Counted from the first letter of the stretch, positions 17,145 to 27,855 are shown. The stretch is DNA of 64,000 nucleotides from Pseudomonas panipatensis (GCF_900099785.1 NZ_FNDS01000001.1:682001-746000), one strand, 5' to 3'. The notes: generated by a model not told the origin, from the letters alone. Made by a program: numbers and translations.

Positions 17145-17615
17145 ATGACTCAGCTCTACCACCTGGCCCAGGTCAACATCGCCCGGGCCAGGGCTCCCAT
17201 GGACCACCCGCTGATGCGCGGATTCGTCGAACAACTGGATCACATCAATGCCCTGGCCGAAGCCAGCCCGGGCTTCGTCTGGCGCCTGCAGACCGAGGCC
17301 GGCGACGCCACCGCGATTCAGGCCTTCGACGATCCGTTGATCATCCTCAACCTGTCGCTCTGGGAGTCCCTGCAGACGCTGCAGGACTACGTCTATTCCG
17401 GCGAGCACCTGACGGTGCTGAAGCAGCGCAAGGACTGGATGGAGAAGCTGCCGGGGCCGACCTTGGCGCTCTGGTGGTTGCCTGCCGGGCAACTGCCGGA
17501 TGTCGCCGATGCGCTGCGCGCCTTGCGCAGCCTGGCTGAACACGGGCCGACGGCGCAGGCTTTCAGCTTCGCCCGGCCGCAGCCAATGCCGACGGCCAAG
17601 GCACTGCCGGTCTGA
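17145..17615 (+). CDS. DUF3291 domain protein
   Basis: A 156-residue protein of the DUF3291 family, related to antibiotic-monooxygenase-like ferredoxin folds. Visible conserved stretches are YHLAQVNIARARAPMDHPLM, GFVWRLQTEAGDAT and NLSLWESLQTLQDYVYSGEH. Its function is not established. AAGGAAA precedes the ATG. It lies just downstream of the DUF1127 gene and may share its transcript. Confidence 0.85.
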   Translation: MTQLYHLAQVNIARARAPMDHPLMRGFVEQLDHINALAEASPGFVWRLQTEAGDATAIQAFDDPLIILNLSLWESLQTLQDYVYSGEHLTVLKQRKDWMEKLPGPTLALWWLPAGQLPDVADALRALRSLAEHGPTAQAFSFARPQPMPTAKALPV

Positions 17616-17674
17616 TGCCAGGGAGTCGGGCTTTGGCGTAGGATCGAGCCACGATCCGCTCAGGGAGTGTGCGC

Positions 17675-18886
17675 ATGTCCGCTGTCGATTCACTGTCCCT
17701 TAAGGAGGCCCGGCGCCTGGTCCTGGCGGCCCAGGGCTTCGCCAATCGTCGGCCGCGCGCGCAGGTGCAGCGCAAACACCTGCAGCAATTGATTGAGCAA
17801 CTCGGCGTGCTGCAGATCGATTCGGTCAACGCGCTGGTGCGTTCGCACTATCTGCCGTTGTTCTCGCGGCTGGGCGGTTACTCCCAGGGCCTGCTCGATG
17901 AGGCGGCCTGGAGTGCCGGCCGTCATCGGCGGCTGTTCGAGTACTGGGGCCACGAAGCCTCGCTGTTGCCGCTGGCGCTGTACCCCCTGCTGCGCTGGCG
18001 CATGCGCCGGGCGGCAGCGGGGCAGGGCATCTACTCGCAGCTGGCGCGTTTTGGCGTCGAACAGCGGGCGGTCATCCAGCGCGTCTTGCAGGCCGTGCGC
18101 GAGCAAGGCGCGCTGGGGGCCGGCAGCCTGAGCACGCGCAGCGAGCGTGCCGGTCCCTGGTGGGACTGGAGCGCTGAGAAGCACGCCCTGGAATGGCTGT
18201 TCGCCGCGGGGGAGGTGACGGTGGCCGGGCGACGCGGTTTCGAGCGTCTCTACGACCTGCCTGAGCGGGTGCTGCCGGCGGCATGCCTGGAACACCCGGA
18301 GGTCGACGAGGCCGAGGCGCAGCGTGGCCTGCTGCGCCATGCCGCGAGTGCCCTCGGGGTGGCGACGGAAAAGGACCTGCGCGATTACTTCCGCCTCGAT
18401 CCGGCGGATAGCAAGGCGCGCCTGGCCGAGTTGCTGGAGGATGGAGCGTTGCAGGCAGTCAGGGTGCAGGGCTGGGCGCAGCCGGCCTATCTGCCGCCCG
18501 ACACGAAGATCCCGCGCCGGGTGCGCGCCAGCGCATTGCTGTCGCCTTTCGATTCGCTGGTCTGGGAGCGGGCGCGTACCGAGCGGCTGTTCGACTTCCG
18601 CTATCGCCTGGAGATCTATACGCCGCAGCACAAGCGGGTATACGGCTACTACGTTTTGCCCTTCCTGTTCGACGAGCGCCTGGCCGCGCGAGTCGACCTG
18701 CGTGCCGAGCGCGCGGCGGGGCGCCTGGCGGTGCATGCCGTGCACGAGGAGCAGGCGCTGGGCGAGGCGGGGCTGGCGACGCTGGCTGAACGCTTGCGCG
18801 AGATGGCCGCCTGGTTGGGACTGGAGACGGTGCAGGTGGGCTGCCGCAAGCCCACGGGGATGCGCCTGAAGGCCCTGCTGGGGTAG
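17675..18886 (+). CDS. YcaQ/AlkX-type DNA glycosylase (HTH_42, crosslink repair)
   Basis: A 403-residue winged-helix protein of the AlkZ/YcaQ (HTH_42) family, which unhooks interstrand DNA crosslinks and removes bulky N7-alkylguanine. The QxD catalytic motif typical of the YcaQ branch is present as LQIDSVNALVRSHYLPLF (Gln-Ile-Asp about residue 47-49). The tail LRLKALLG-like end and the YGYYVLPFL segment are also characteristic. ATG 17675 follows AGGGAG; a GTG six bases earlier is possible but less likely. It stands alone between DUF3291 and the convergent DAHP synthase gene. Confidence 0.85.
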   Translation: MSAVDSLSLKEARRLVLAAQGFANRRPRAQVQRKHLQQLIEQLGVLQIDSVNALVRSHYLPLFSRLGGYSQGLLDEAAWSAGRHRRLFEYWGHEASLLPLALYPLLRWRMRRAAAGQGIYSQLARFGVEQRAVIQRVLQAVREQGALGAGSLSTRSERAGPWWDWSAEKHALEWLFAAGEVTVAGRRGFERLYDLPERVLPAACLEHPEVDEAEAQRGLLRHAASALGVATEKDLRDYFRLDPADSKARLAELLEDGALQAVRVQGWAQPAYLPPDTKIPRRVRASALLSPFDSLVWERARTERLFDFRYRLEIYTPQHKRVYGYYVLPFLFDERLAARVDLRAERAAGRLAVHAVHEEQALGEAGLATLAERLREMAAWLGLETVQVGCRKPTGMRLKALLG

Positions 18887-18927
18887 GGCGGATTAAGCGG
18901 AACGCTTTATCCGCCGCCTGCGGCGCG

Positions 18928-20430
<1,503 letters not shown>

Positions 20431-20526
20431 TCATCGCGTGTCCCCAGTAATGTCATTCAGTCGCTCTCGGCGCCGGATCGATACCGTTGCGCTTGCCCAT
20501 TTTTCCTCCGCGGAGGGCGCGCGGTC

Positions 20527-21273
20527 ATGAGCGAAACACGCCTGATCGCCGAGGAGATCGATGAGTTCGGGGTGATCCGCGTGGTCGAGCAGGGTGGCTT
20601 CCGCTACCTGGAGTTCGGTGACGAGGTGGAGCAGAGTTGCGTGCGCGTCGCCGAGCCGGACTGGCTGGAATATGACTATTCGCGGGCCATGCTGCTCGGC
20701 GCGCTGTGCCACGCCAAGCCGCGCCGAGCGCTGTTCCTCGGCTTCGGTGCGGGCACGCTGACCCAGGCCTGCCTGAAGTACCTGGCGCTGGATGAAGTGG
20801 AGGCCATCGAATTGCGGCCATCCATTCCGCGCCTGGCCCGTGAGCACCTGTGGTTGCGCGACGACCCGCGGATGACGCTGCGCATCGGCGATGCGGTGGA
20901 GGCGCTGGCCGAGTGCGAGCCGGCCGACCTGATCTTCCTCGATCTCTACACCGACACTGGCCCGGCGCCGGCGCATCTGGCCTGGGGCTTCCTCGGCGCC
21001 TGTCGCGAGCGCCTGCGTCCCGGTGGCTGGCTGGTGATCAACCAGTGGAGCACCGACGATGGCAAGCCATTGGGGGCGGCGCTGCTGCGCGGGCGCTATC
21101 ACCACCATTACTGGGAGTGCCCGGTGCCGGAGGGCAACGTGATCATGTTCGTGCCCGCCAGCCTCGACCAGGAGTTGAACCTGCGCGCTTTGAAGAAGCG
21201 TGCGAGCACCCTGGAAGCGCAGTTGGGTTACAAGCTGCGTGGTTATATCGAGGCCTTGCGCCCGGCGCAGTGA
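20527..21273 (+). CDS. Spermidine synthase-like SAM-binding protein
   Basis: A 248-residue protein with the aminopropyltransferase/methyltransferase Rossmann core. It shows RALFLGFGAGTLTQACLKYL (nucleotide-binding loop), VEAIELRPSIPRLA (acidic residue after strand 2) and DLIFLDLYTDTG (strand 4). It is not a canonical SpeE, because the catalytic GGGDG motif is changed to GFGAG, so the true reaction is unknown. A much longer open frame reaches back to 19261 but lies antisense to the DAHP synthase gene; ATG 20527 is the credible start. Confidence 0.8.
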   Translation: MSETRLIAEEIDEFGVIRVVEQGGFRYLEFGDEVEQSCVRVAEPDWLEYDYSRAMLLGALCHAKPRRALFLGFGAGTLTQACLKYLALDEVEAIELRPSIPRLAREHLWLRDDPRMTLRIGDAVEALAECEPADLIFLDLYTDTGPAPAHLAWGFLGACRERLRPGGWLVINQWSTDDGKPLGAALLRGRYHHHYWECPVPEGNVIMFVPASLDQELNLRALKKRASTLEAQLGYKLRGYIEALRPAQ

Positions 21274-21330
21274 GTCATGGCCCTGGGCCACGACTGCCGG
21301 CCCTCATGCCTGACGCGGCGGCCCGCTCGG

Positions 21331-22122
21331 TCAGTTGCCGCTGAAGTTGCCCTCGCGTTTTTCCAGCATCGCGTTCAAACCTTCCCTGGCATCTGCACTG
21401 GCCAGTAATGCCTGGGCCTGGGCAGGCAGGGCACGGGCAGCCGCCTCCTGGCCCTCGTCGAAGGCCTGGCGGGCGGAGGCGAGCGTGGCCTTGACCGCCA
21501 GTGGCGCGCGACTGGCGATACGCTCGGCGAGCGCGATGGCGGCGGGCAGCAGTTCTTCCGGCGCCCAGACTTCCTGAACCAGGCCGAGGCGACAGGCCTC
21601 GTGCGCATCGAATTCGTCGCCAGTGAGCAGCCAGCGCATGGCGTTACCCCAACCGGCCACCTGTGGCAGGCGCAGGGTTGCCCCGGCGAAGGGCAGGATG
21701 CCTCTGCGCACCTCCATCTGGGCGAAACGCGCATTACTGGCGCACAGGCTGATGTCGGCGGCGAGCATCAATTCGATGCCGATGGTGTAGCAGTAGCCCT
21801 GGGCCGCGACCATGAGCGGTTTGCTCAGGCGCGGACCGCCGAAGGTGCCCCAGGGATCGATGGCGCCGCTCGGCAACTGCCAGCCGTTGCGGAAGCGCTC
21901 GCTGACATTGGCCAGATCCAGGCCGGCGGTGAAGTGCTCGCCATGGGCGAAGATCAGGGCGCAGCGCAGTTGCGGGTCGCGCTCGTAGTCACCGAGCGCG
22001 AGGACCAGTTCGTCGAGCATCGGCTCGTCGAAGGCATTGCGCTTGGCGGCGCGGTTCAGGCCGAGCAGCAACAGGTGGCCGCGGCGTTCACGGGTGATGC
22101 GGTTTTCGCTGATCGGGTTCAC
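21331..22122 (-). CDS. Enoyl-CoA hydratase/isomerase family protein
   Basis: A 263-residue crotonase-fold protein. The oxyanion-hole segments are visible as HFTAGLDLANV (about residue 62-75) and YCYTIGIELMLAADISL (about 108-125). The start is most likely GTG 22122 (VNPISENRI...), with CTGGAG upstream; no earlier ATG fits the family. The pattern of one acidic residue replaced in the second catalytic loop is common in crotonase paralogues, so the exact reaction is unclear. It diverges from the deaD-type helicase gene. Confidence 0.87.
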   Translation of the reverse strand: MNPISENRITRERRGHLLLLGLNRAAKRNAFDEPMLDELVLALGDYERDPQLRCALIFAHGEHFTAGLDLANVSERFRNGWQLPSGAIDPWGTFGGPRLSKPLMVAAQGYCYTIGIELMLAADISLCASNARFAQMEVRRGILPFAGATLRLPQVAGWGNAMRWLLTGDEFDAHEACRLGLVQEVWAPEELLPAAIALAERIASRAPLAVKATLASARQAFDEGQEAAARALPAQAQALLASADAREGLNAMLEKREGNFSGN

Positions 22123-22248
22123 GCGGATGGCTCCAGGGTCGGCGGGGGCCTGCACGGTATAGCTAAGCGACGGGTGGCTGTGCAAGTTTCGACCGTTCGC
22201 CGACCCGCATCGGAAAAGACGCACATGCAGGGGGATTTTCCGGTATGA

Positions 22249-22465
22249 TGCGCGCCGGCCTTTCACGGCCCCGTTCGGGACCCGCATTTTTCGGAGCTGT
22301 GTGCTCTGGCTGTGCGTCCGCATCAGCGGACTTTTCCTTGACGTATTCTTCCAACAGCATATTTCGCAAATCCCCGCTTCCAGCTGCCTGGGTGACTTCA
22401 CTGTCGTACAGGGCATGCGCAGCTTGGCTATTGGGTCTTTGCGGATGTATCAAGAGGCAAAACCC
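22249..22465 (+). promoter_or_regulatory. Long leader of the deaD-type helicase gene
   Basis: About 217 bases separate the probable promoter from ATG 22466. The frame is open through this leader from 22301, but the residues do not look like a helicase N-terminus. The ATG itself is preceded by AAGAGGC. Long leaders are usual for cold-inducible helicase genes, where they mediate post-transcriptional control. Confidence 0.4.
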
Positions 22466-24163
22466 ATGACCCAGGAAACCGCCGGCTTCGCCGCGCTCGG
22501 TATTCATCCCAATATTCTCGCAGCCATCGCCGCCGTTGGTTACGAAGAGCCGTCGCCGATCCAGGCCCAGTCGATCCCGGTGATCCTCGAAGGCCACGAC
22601 ATGATCGGCCAGGCGCAGACCGGTACCGGCAAGACCGCGGCCTTCGCGCTGCCGCTGCTGTCGAGGATCGACCCCGCCCGCCGTGAGCCCCAGGTACTGA
22701 TCCTGGTGCCGACTCGCGAGCTGGCCCTGCAGGTGGCCACCGCCTGTGAAACCTATTCCAAGCAACTGCCGGGTGTCGGTGTGGTCGCCGTTTATGGCGG
22801 CGCGCCCATGGGCCCGCAGCTCAAGGCCCTGCGCCAGGGCGCCCAGGTGCTGGTAGCCACCCCCGGCCGCCTGTGCGATCACTTGCGCCGCGACGAGAAG
22901 CTGCTGACCACGGTCGAGCGCCTGGTTCTCGACGAAGCCGACGAGATGCTCAAGCTGGGCTTCATGGACGACCTCGAAGTGATCTTCGAGGCCATGCCGG
23001 CAAGCCGTCAGACCGTGCTCTTCTCCGCGACCCTGCCGGCCTCCATCCGCAGCATCGCCGAACGTCACCTGAAGGAGCCGAAGCACGTCCGCATCGCCGC
23101 CAAGACCCAGACCGTGGCGCGTATCGAGCAGGTTCACCTGATGGTCCATGCCGACCAGAAGGCTGCCTCGATCCTGCGTCTGCTGGAAGTCGAGCAATTC
23201 GATGCGCTGATCGGCTTCGTGCGCACCAAGCAGGCCACCCTGGACATCGCCGAGCTGCTCGAGCGCCAGGGCTACCGTGCCGCCGCGCTGAACGGTGACA
23301 TTCCCCAGGCCCAGCGTGAACGCGTGATCGAATCGCTGAAGGACGGCTCGCTGGATATCGTCATCGCCACCGACGTCGCCGCTCGCGGCCTCGACGTGGC
23401 GCGTATCACCCACGTGCTGAACATCGACATGCCGTACGACCCCGAGTCCTACGTGCACCGTATCGGCCGTACCGGTCGTGCCGGCCGTGAAGGTCGCGCC
23501 CTGCTGCTGGTGACCCCGCGCGAGCGGCGCATGCTGCAAGTGATCGAGCGTGTTACCGGGCAGAAGGTCGGTGAAGTCCGCCTGCCGGATGCCGAGACCG
23601 TCCTCGAAGCCCGCCTGAGCCGCCTGGCCAACAGCCTGCAGCCGCTGCTGGAAACCGCCGTTGCCAGCCGTGGCGTGGTGCGTGACGAGCTGTGCCGCCG
23701 CCTGGGTACCGATATGGAAACCCTGGCCGCCGCGCTGCTGGCCAAGCTGACCGAAGGCAAGGCGCTGGACCTGGAGTCGGTGCGCCGTGAACAGCCGCTG
23801 ACGCCGGCTGCGCCGCGTGAGCGCAGTGAACGCTTCGAGCGTGGCGAGCGCCCCGAGCGTGGTGAACGTAGCGAGCGTCCGGAGCGTTCCGGCGAACGCC
23901 GTCCGATGGCCGCGCCGGCCGAGGGCAAGGCGCGTTGCCGCACCGCCCTGGGCGCACGCGATGGCGTGGCGGCGAAGAACCTGCTCGGCGCCATCCTCAA
24001 CGAGGGTGGTCTGTCCCGCGAGGCCATCGGCCGTATCCAGATCCGCGAAACCTTCAGCCTCATCGAGCTGCCGGAAGACGGGCTGGAGCGCCTGCTGACC
24101 AAGCTCAAGGACACCCGCGTCGCCGGCAAGGCCCTGCGCCTGCGCCGTTACCGCGAAGACTGA
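22466..24163 (+). CDS. deaD: DEAD-box ATP-dependent RNA helicase (DeaD/CsdA type)
   Basis: A 565-residue RNA helicase. Motifs in order: Q motif SPIQAQSIPV, Walker A AQTGTGKT (50-57), PTRELALQ, DEAD at 156-159, SAT, and HRIGRTGRAGREGRA. After the helicase core comes a DbpA/CsdA-like RNA-binding domain interrupted by a low-complexity Arg/Glu/Ser-rich linker (about residue 455-490; RSERFERGERPERGERSERP). It acts in cold-shock ribosome assembly and mRNA turnover. It diverges from the crotonase gene and ends in a terminator. Confidence 0.93.
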   Translation: MTQETAGFAALGIHPNILAAIAAVGYEEPSPIQAQSIPVILEGHDMIGQAQTGTGKTAAFALPLLSRIDPARREPQVLILVPTRELALQVATACETYSKQLPGVGVVAVYGGAPMGPQLKALRQGAQVLVATPGRLCDHLRRDEKLLTTVERLVLDEADEMLKLGFMDDLEVIFEAMPASRQTVLFSATLPASIRSIAERHLKEPKHVRIAAKTQTVARIEQVHLMVHADQKAASILRLLEVEQFDALIGFVRTKQATLDIAELLERQGYRAAALNGDIPQAQRERVIESLKDGSLDIVIATDVAARGLDVARITHVLNIDMPYDPESYVHRIGRTGRAGREGRALLLVTPRERRMLQVIERVTGQKVGEVRLPDAETVLEARLSRLANSLQPLLETAVASRGVVRDELCRRLGTDMETLAAALLAKLTEGKALDLESVRREQPLTPAAPRERSERFERGERPERGERSERPERSGERRPMAAPAEGKARCRTALGARDGVAAKNLLGAILNEGGLSREAIGRIQIRETFSLIELPEDGLERLLTKLKDTRVAGKALRLRRYRED

Positions 24164-24180
24164 GCGCTTCTCGCGTGAAT

Positions 24181-24210
24181 GAAAAAGCCCCGCCGATGCG
24201 GGGCTTTTTC
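24181..24210 (+). terminator. Terminator after deaD
   Basis: GAAAAAGCCCCGC and GCGGGGCTTTTTC around a short loop, 17 bases after the deaD stop; also faces the convergent dioxygenase gene. Confidence 0.9.
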
Positions 24211-24225
24211 TTGGGGCTGGGGTTC

Positions 24226-24996
24226 TCAGCCGAAGCGGTAGATATCCATGCCCAGCGCGCCCAGGGTGAAGCCGCTGTGCTCGATGTTCAGTTGCGGACC
24301 TCCGGCGCCATGGGCGAAGTACAGCGGCAGCAGATGCTCATCGCGGGGGTGGTTGCGCACCGCCGACGGTGCCTGCCGGCGGTAGTCGAGCAAGGCCTGG
24401 TCGTCATTGGCGACGAGTTTTTCCACCATCCAGTCGCGGAAGGCCTTGGCCCAGGGCGCGATCACCTCGGGGCCGGCGTGCCAGTCCAGCTCGCCCAGGT
24501 TGTGGGTGATGCTGCCGGAGCCGATCAGTAGATAGCCTTCGACGCGCAACTGACGCAGTGCCTTGCCGACGCGCTCCTGCATGGCCGGGCCGAGACGGCT
24601 CGGTAGCGAAAGCTGCACCACCGGAATGTCCGCCGCCGGGTACATCAGGCTCAACGGCACCCAGGCGCCGTGGTCGAGCGGCCGTTCGGCGTCGAGGCTG
24701 GCCGGCAACTGGTCGGCGGCCAGCAGCTCCACCACGCGCTGCGCCAGTTCGGGGGAGCCGGGGGCCGGGTATTGCACGGCGTAGAGTTCGGGGGGGAAGC
24801 CGTAAAAGTCGTGCCAGGTGTCCGGGCGAGGGCTGCTGGTCACCCGCAGGTCTGGGGTTTCCCAGTGCGCGGACACCACCAGGATTGCCTTGGGGCGCGG
24901 CAGTTCGGCGGCCAGGCGCTTGAGGGGAGCTTCGCTGGCGCCCGGTTCAAGGGCCAGCATGGGGGAGCCGTGGGAAATGAACAGGGTAGGGAGCAT
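24226..24996 (-). CDS. 4,5-DOPA dioxygenase-like extradiol ring-cleavage dioxygenase
   Basis: A 256-residue class III extradiol dioxygenase (LigB/YgiD family). Metal ligands are in FISHGSP (His9), SAHWE and the downstream PLDHGAWVPL and SGSITHNLGEL segments. Members cleave catecholic rings such as L-DOPA or act as zinc enzymes. The gene has no adjacent aromatic pathway genes. The region beyond its start (24997-25326) may hold an operator for an unlinked regulator. Confidence 0.88.
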   Translation of the reverse strand: MLPTLFISHGSPMLALEPGASEAPLKRLAAELPRPKAILVVSAHWETPDLRVTSSPRPDTWHDFYGFPPELYAVQYPAPGSPELAQRVVELLAADQLPASLDAERPLDHGAWVPLSLMYPAADIPVVQLSLPSRLGPAMQERVGKALRQLRVEGYLLIGSGSITHNLGELDWHAGPEVIAPWAKAFRDWMVEKLVANDDQALLDYRRQAPSAVRNHPRDEHLLPLYFAHGAGGPQLNIEHSGFTLGALGMDIYRFG

Positions 24997-25326
24997 GGCT
25001 GCCTCTCTCGTTGGATGACGCTATGTTCACGCTGGAATCAATCGAAATCCAGTATGGGTTTTCGACCATGACGATCTGCTTCATCGATGCCTTTCACGCC
25101 TGGGGAGGCGCTCTCCGGCTTCAGGGGGGGGCGGCGGTTTTCTGGCCGAGGCCGATTTCCCTCGTTGCCGGGCCTGAGCGTGCCGCGGCCTCTTTCCACC
25201 TGGCCTCGCCGTCGGAGGGGCGATGCGCTCACGCTGTGGAACAGATCTCTGTGCGCCCGGCTGGCGTGTGTTTATGTCTGCTCACCGTATTCCCTTTGTG
25301 GCGTCACGATTTCGAGGATTGCATCG
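24997..25326. other. Intergenic interval with a G8 run
   Basis: No gene is supportable on either strand. It holds the promoter side of the dioxygenase gene and of the small CsrA-like gene. A run of eight G at 25124-25131 stands out. GAGGA at 25314-25318 is the ribosome-binding site for the gene starting at 25327. Confidence 0.45.
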
Positions 25327-25524
25327 ATGCGGGATATTCAGCAGGTAGTCAGTCTCCGGGTGGGGGATCGCCTTCAGTTGGCCGATGGCACCCTGTTGTT
25401 CGTGCGCCACATCAAGGGTCGGCAGGTCGGTCTGGGCATCTGCGCTGTGGGCGAGCATGCGCCGCGCCGCTCCTGGTTGCGCTGGTTGGCATGGGCATGC
25501 TCCGCGCTGTTGCGCGGTCGCTAG
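25327..25524 (+). CDS. Small CsrA/RsmA-like protein with hydrophobic tail
   Basis: A 65-residue protein with GAGGA eight bases before the ATG. Its core aligns by eye with CsrA/RsmA: S-L-R-V-G-D-R-L...D...[16 protein letters not shown] sits over the CsrA pattern R-V-G-E-x-L...D...VKGxQVxxGxxAP, with matching spacing. The C-terminal amphipathic helix of CsrA (HREEIYQRI) is replaced by [19 protein letters not shown], a tryptophan-rich hydrophobic helix with basic ends. It may be a divergent RNA-binding regulator that can touch the membrane, or a paralogue with altered dimer form. Family assignment is by visual alignment only. Confidence 0.6.
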   Translation: MRDIQQVVSLRVGDRLQLADGTLLFVRHIKGRQVGLGICAVGEHAPRRSWLRWLAWACSALLRGR

Positions 25525-25621
25525 CCCAGGGGGCCGGGCATGGGCGATCATGTGGCTTGCCGGCGGGACAGACCCGCCTCCATGCGGGCCCTTCGCCCGC
25601 CTGCCACAGGGATCAATCGCC

Positions 25622-26275
25622 ATGCATGAAGACTTCTGGCAAGCGCGCTGGTCGCGCAATGAAATCGGTTTCCACCTCGCCGACGTCAATCCGTACTTGA
25701 GCCGCCACTGGCCGTCGCTGCAACTGCCGCAGGGCGCGCGCGTGCTGGTGCCCTTGTGCGGCAAGTCGCTGGATCTGCTCTGGCTGGCGCAGCAGGGCTA
25801 TCGGGTGCTGGGTGTGGAGTTGGCCGAGCGCGCGGTGCAGGACTTCTTCGCCGGGCTGGGGTGTGAGCCCGAGGTGGAGCAGCAGGGTGCCTTGCGCCGT
25901 TACCGGCATGCCAATGTGGAGATTCTGCAGGGCGACTTCTTCGCCCTTGGCGCTGCCGATGTCGGCGACTGCCAGGCGCTCTATGACCGCGCGGCGCTGA
26001 TCGCTCTGCCGCCGGCCATGCGCCAGGATTACGCGCGGCATCTGTCGGCCATCCTGCCGCCGCACCTGCTCGGGCTGTTGATCACGATGGAGTATCCCCA
26101 GGAGCAGATGGATGGTCCGCCCTTCGCGGTGCTGTCGGAGGAGGTGCGCGAGCGCTTCGCTGGCTGGCAGGTGGAGGAGGTCGAGCGGACCGATGTTCTG
26201 GGGGTGAACTGGAAGTTCCTCGATCGCGGCGTAAGCCGGCTCGAAGAGGTGGTCTATCGCCTGCGCCGCGGCTAG
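25622..26275 (+). CDS. tpm: Thiopurine S-methyltransferase
   Basis: A 217-residue SAM-dependent methyltransferase of the TPMT family, known in pseudomonads for methylating thiopurines and selenium or tellurium oxyanion metabolites. Family marks are [15 protein letters not shown] at the start, [16 protein letters not shown] (SAM loop) and [17 protein letters not shown]. Two overlapping ATGs exist (25622, 25626); only the first is in frame. A terminator follows 19 bases after the stop. Confidence 0.93.
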   Translation: MHEDFWQARWSRNEIGFHLADVNPYLSRHWPSLQLPQGARVLVPLCGKSLDLLWLAQQGYRVLGVELAERAVQDFFAGLGCEPEVEQQGALRRYRHANVEILQGDFFALGAADVGDCQALYDRAALIALPPAMRQDYARHLSAILPPHLLGLLITMEYPQEQMDGPPFAVLSEEVRERFAGWQVEEVERTDVLGVNWKFLDRGVSRLEEVVYRLRRG

Positions 26276-26294
26276 CGGCGCATCGATGGCATGC

Positions 26295-26323
26295 AAAAAG
26301 GGCGACCCGAGGGTCGCCCTTTT
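26295..26323. terminator. Bidirectional terminator between tpm and htpX
   Basis: AAAAAGGGCGACCC pairs with GGGTCGCCCTTTT; it lies between the convergent ends of tpm and htpX. Confidence 0.88.
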
Positions 26324-26342
26324 GCCGTTCCGGGTGCTGTGT

Positions 26343-27215
26343 TCAGCGTGCGTTGCGCAGGGCTTCGATGCGCTCTTCCAGCGGCGGGTGGCTCATCAGC
26401 AGGCCTGCGAGGCCGTGCTTGAGGCCGCCGTTGATGCCGAACGCGGTCAGGCTGTCGGGCATCTGCACCGGCACCCCGGATTCGGCGCGCAGGCGTTGCA
26501 GCGCAGCGATCATGGCGTTGCTCCCGGCCAGGTGAGCGCCGGCGGCGTCGGCGCGGAACTCGCGGCGGCGCGAGAACCACATGACGATGATGCTGGCGAG
26601 GATGCCCAGGACCAGTTCAGCGAAAATGGTCGCGATGTAATAGCCGATGCCCGGACCCTCTTCGTTCTTCAGCAGCACCTTGTCGACGAAGTTGCCGAAG
26701 ATGCGCGCGAAGAACATCACGAAGGTGTTCACCACGCCCTGGATCAGCGCCAGGGTGACCATGTCGCCATTGGCCACGTGGCCGATCTCGTGGGCCAGCA
26801 CCGCTTTCACCTCGTCCGGCGAGAAGCGTTCGAGCAGGCCCTGGCTGACGGCGACGAGGGCGTCGTTCTTGTTCCAGCCGGTGGCGAAGGCGTTGGCCTC
26901 GTAGGCCGGGAAGATACCGACCTCGGGCATGCGGATGCCGGCTTCGCGGGACAGTTCCTCGACGGTCTGCAGCAGCCATTGCTCGTGGCGGGTACGGGGT
27001 TGGTTGATGATCTCGGTGCCGGTGCTCATCTTCGCCATCCACTTGGAGATGAACAGCGAAACCAGCGAGCCGGCGAAGCCGAAGACGGCGCAGAAGACCA
27101 GCAGGCTGCCGTAGTTCTGGCCGGTGAAGCGGTCTACCCCGAGAAGTTTCAGGGTGATGCTGGCGATCACCAGAACTGCCAGGTTGGTGGCCAGGAACAA
27201 CAGGATGCGCATCAT
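26343..27215 (-). CDS. htpX: Membrane protease HtpX
   Basis: A 290-residue M48 zinc metalloprotease of the inner membrane. Two N-terminal helices (4-24, 36-56) precede the catalytic HEIGH at 142-146, and the third ligand lies in [11 protein letters not shown]. Two further helices follow the HEIGH motif. It degrades misfolded membrane proteins with FtsH. The start [12 protein letters not shown] is conserved; upstream in-frame codons to 27350 are not part of the gene. The adjoining bases 27216-27383 should hold its stress promoter. Confidence 0.94.
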   Translation of the reverse strand: MMRILLFLATNLAVLVIASITLKLLGVDRFTGQNYGSLLVFCAVFGFAGSLVSLFISKWMAKMSTGTEIINQPRTRHEQWLLQTVEELSREAGIRMPEVGIFPAYEANAFATGWNKNDALVAVSQGLLERFSPDEVKAVLAHEIGHVANGDMVTLALIQGVVNTFVMFFARIFGNFVDKVLLKNEEGPGIGYYIATIFAELVLGILASIIVMWFSRRREFRADAAGAHLAGSNAMIAALQRLRAESGVPVQMPDSLTAFGINGGLKHGLAGLLMSHPPLEERIEALRNAR

Positions 27216-27383
27216 GGCGTAAAGCTTCTCCTCACGGCTGAGAGTGGGAAGTCCGCGCTGGGCGGCGGCTTCCGAATTCGTCGGACAGGATTGCCCGGGG
27301 ACGATGACAAAGTATGCGGGGTATATACGGTCGACCCCCAGTCGATTCAACTCGGCGACTATTTCAAACTATGTCTCTTGGCG

Positions 27384-27830
27384 CTAAGTCTCTTGGCGCC
27401 CCGGCCCGCTTTCGAAGAGTAGACGGGTCAGGCGGGCGACGCGCTCGCCATGTCGTTCGGCGAGGGCCGCGCGCAGTTGGTGGGCGAGGCTGGCCTGCTG
27501 GCGGCGAACGCTGGGTGGTAGCGCCGGATCGTCGTGCAGGGCGTGGGGAACGCCGCGGCTCAGGCGCAGGAAGCCTTTCTCGCTGAGCACCGCCTGGTCC
27601 AGCGCCTCGTAACGGATGCTGCTGTCGTAGCGCAGGTAGCCTTCCTCGGCCAGCCACAGCAGCGCACCCAGGCAGGCCTGGTGGCGCGCACTGGGCAAAC
27701 CGAATTCGTCGGGTTCCTCGCGGCCGATCAGGTCCTCGATGTAGAGGGCGATCTTGCGCGGGAACGCCTGGTAGAGCATGAGCAACCCGGCGGCGGCGTC
27801 CTTGTAGAAGTCGTCGATCTGCAGGTCCAT
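27384..27830 (-). CDS. Conserved hypothetical protein
   Basis: A 148-residue cytoplasmic protein; I do not recognise a named domain. The N-terminal half (FYKDAAAGLLMLYQAFPRKI then EDLIGREEPDEFGLPS) looks like a winged-helix or other compact helical fold. The middle segment ALLWLAEEGYLRYDSSIRYE also fits a winged helix, in which case it may bind nucleic acid. GGAG lies seven bases before ATG 27830, preferred over an upstream GTG at 27845. It follows alaA on the same strand with a 25-bp gap, so the two are probably one operon. Confidence 0.75.
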   Translation of the reverse strand: MDLQIDDFYKDAAAGLLMLYQAFPRKIALYIEDLIGREEPDEFGLPSARHQACLGALLWLAEEGYLRYDSSIRYEALDQAVLSEKGFLRLSRGVPHALHDDPALPPSVRRQQASLAHQLRAALAERHGERVARLTRLLFESGPGRQET

Positions 27831-27855
27831 GAATGTCTCCGCCACCGGGCCGCCG

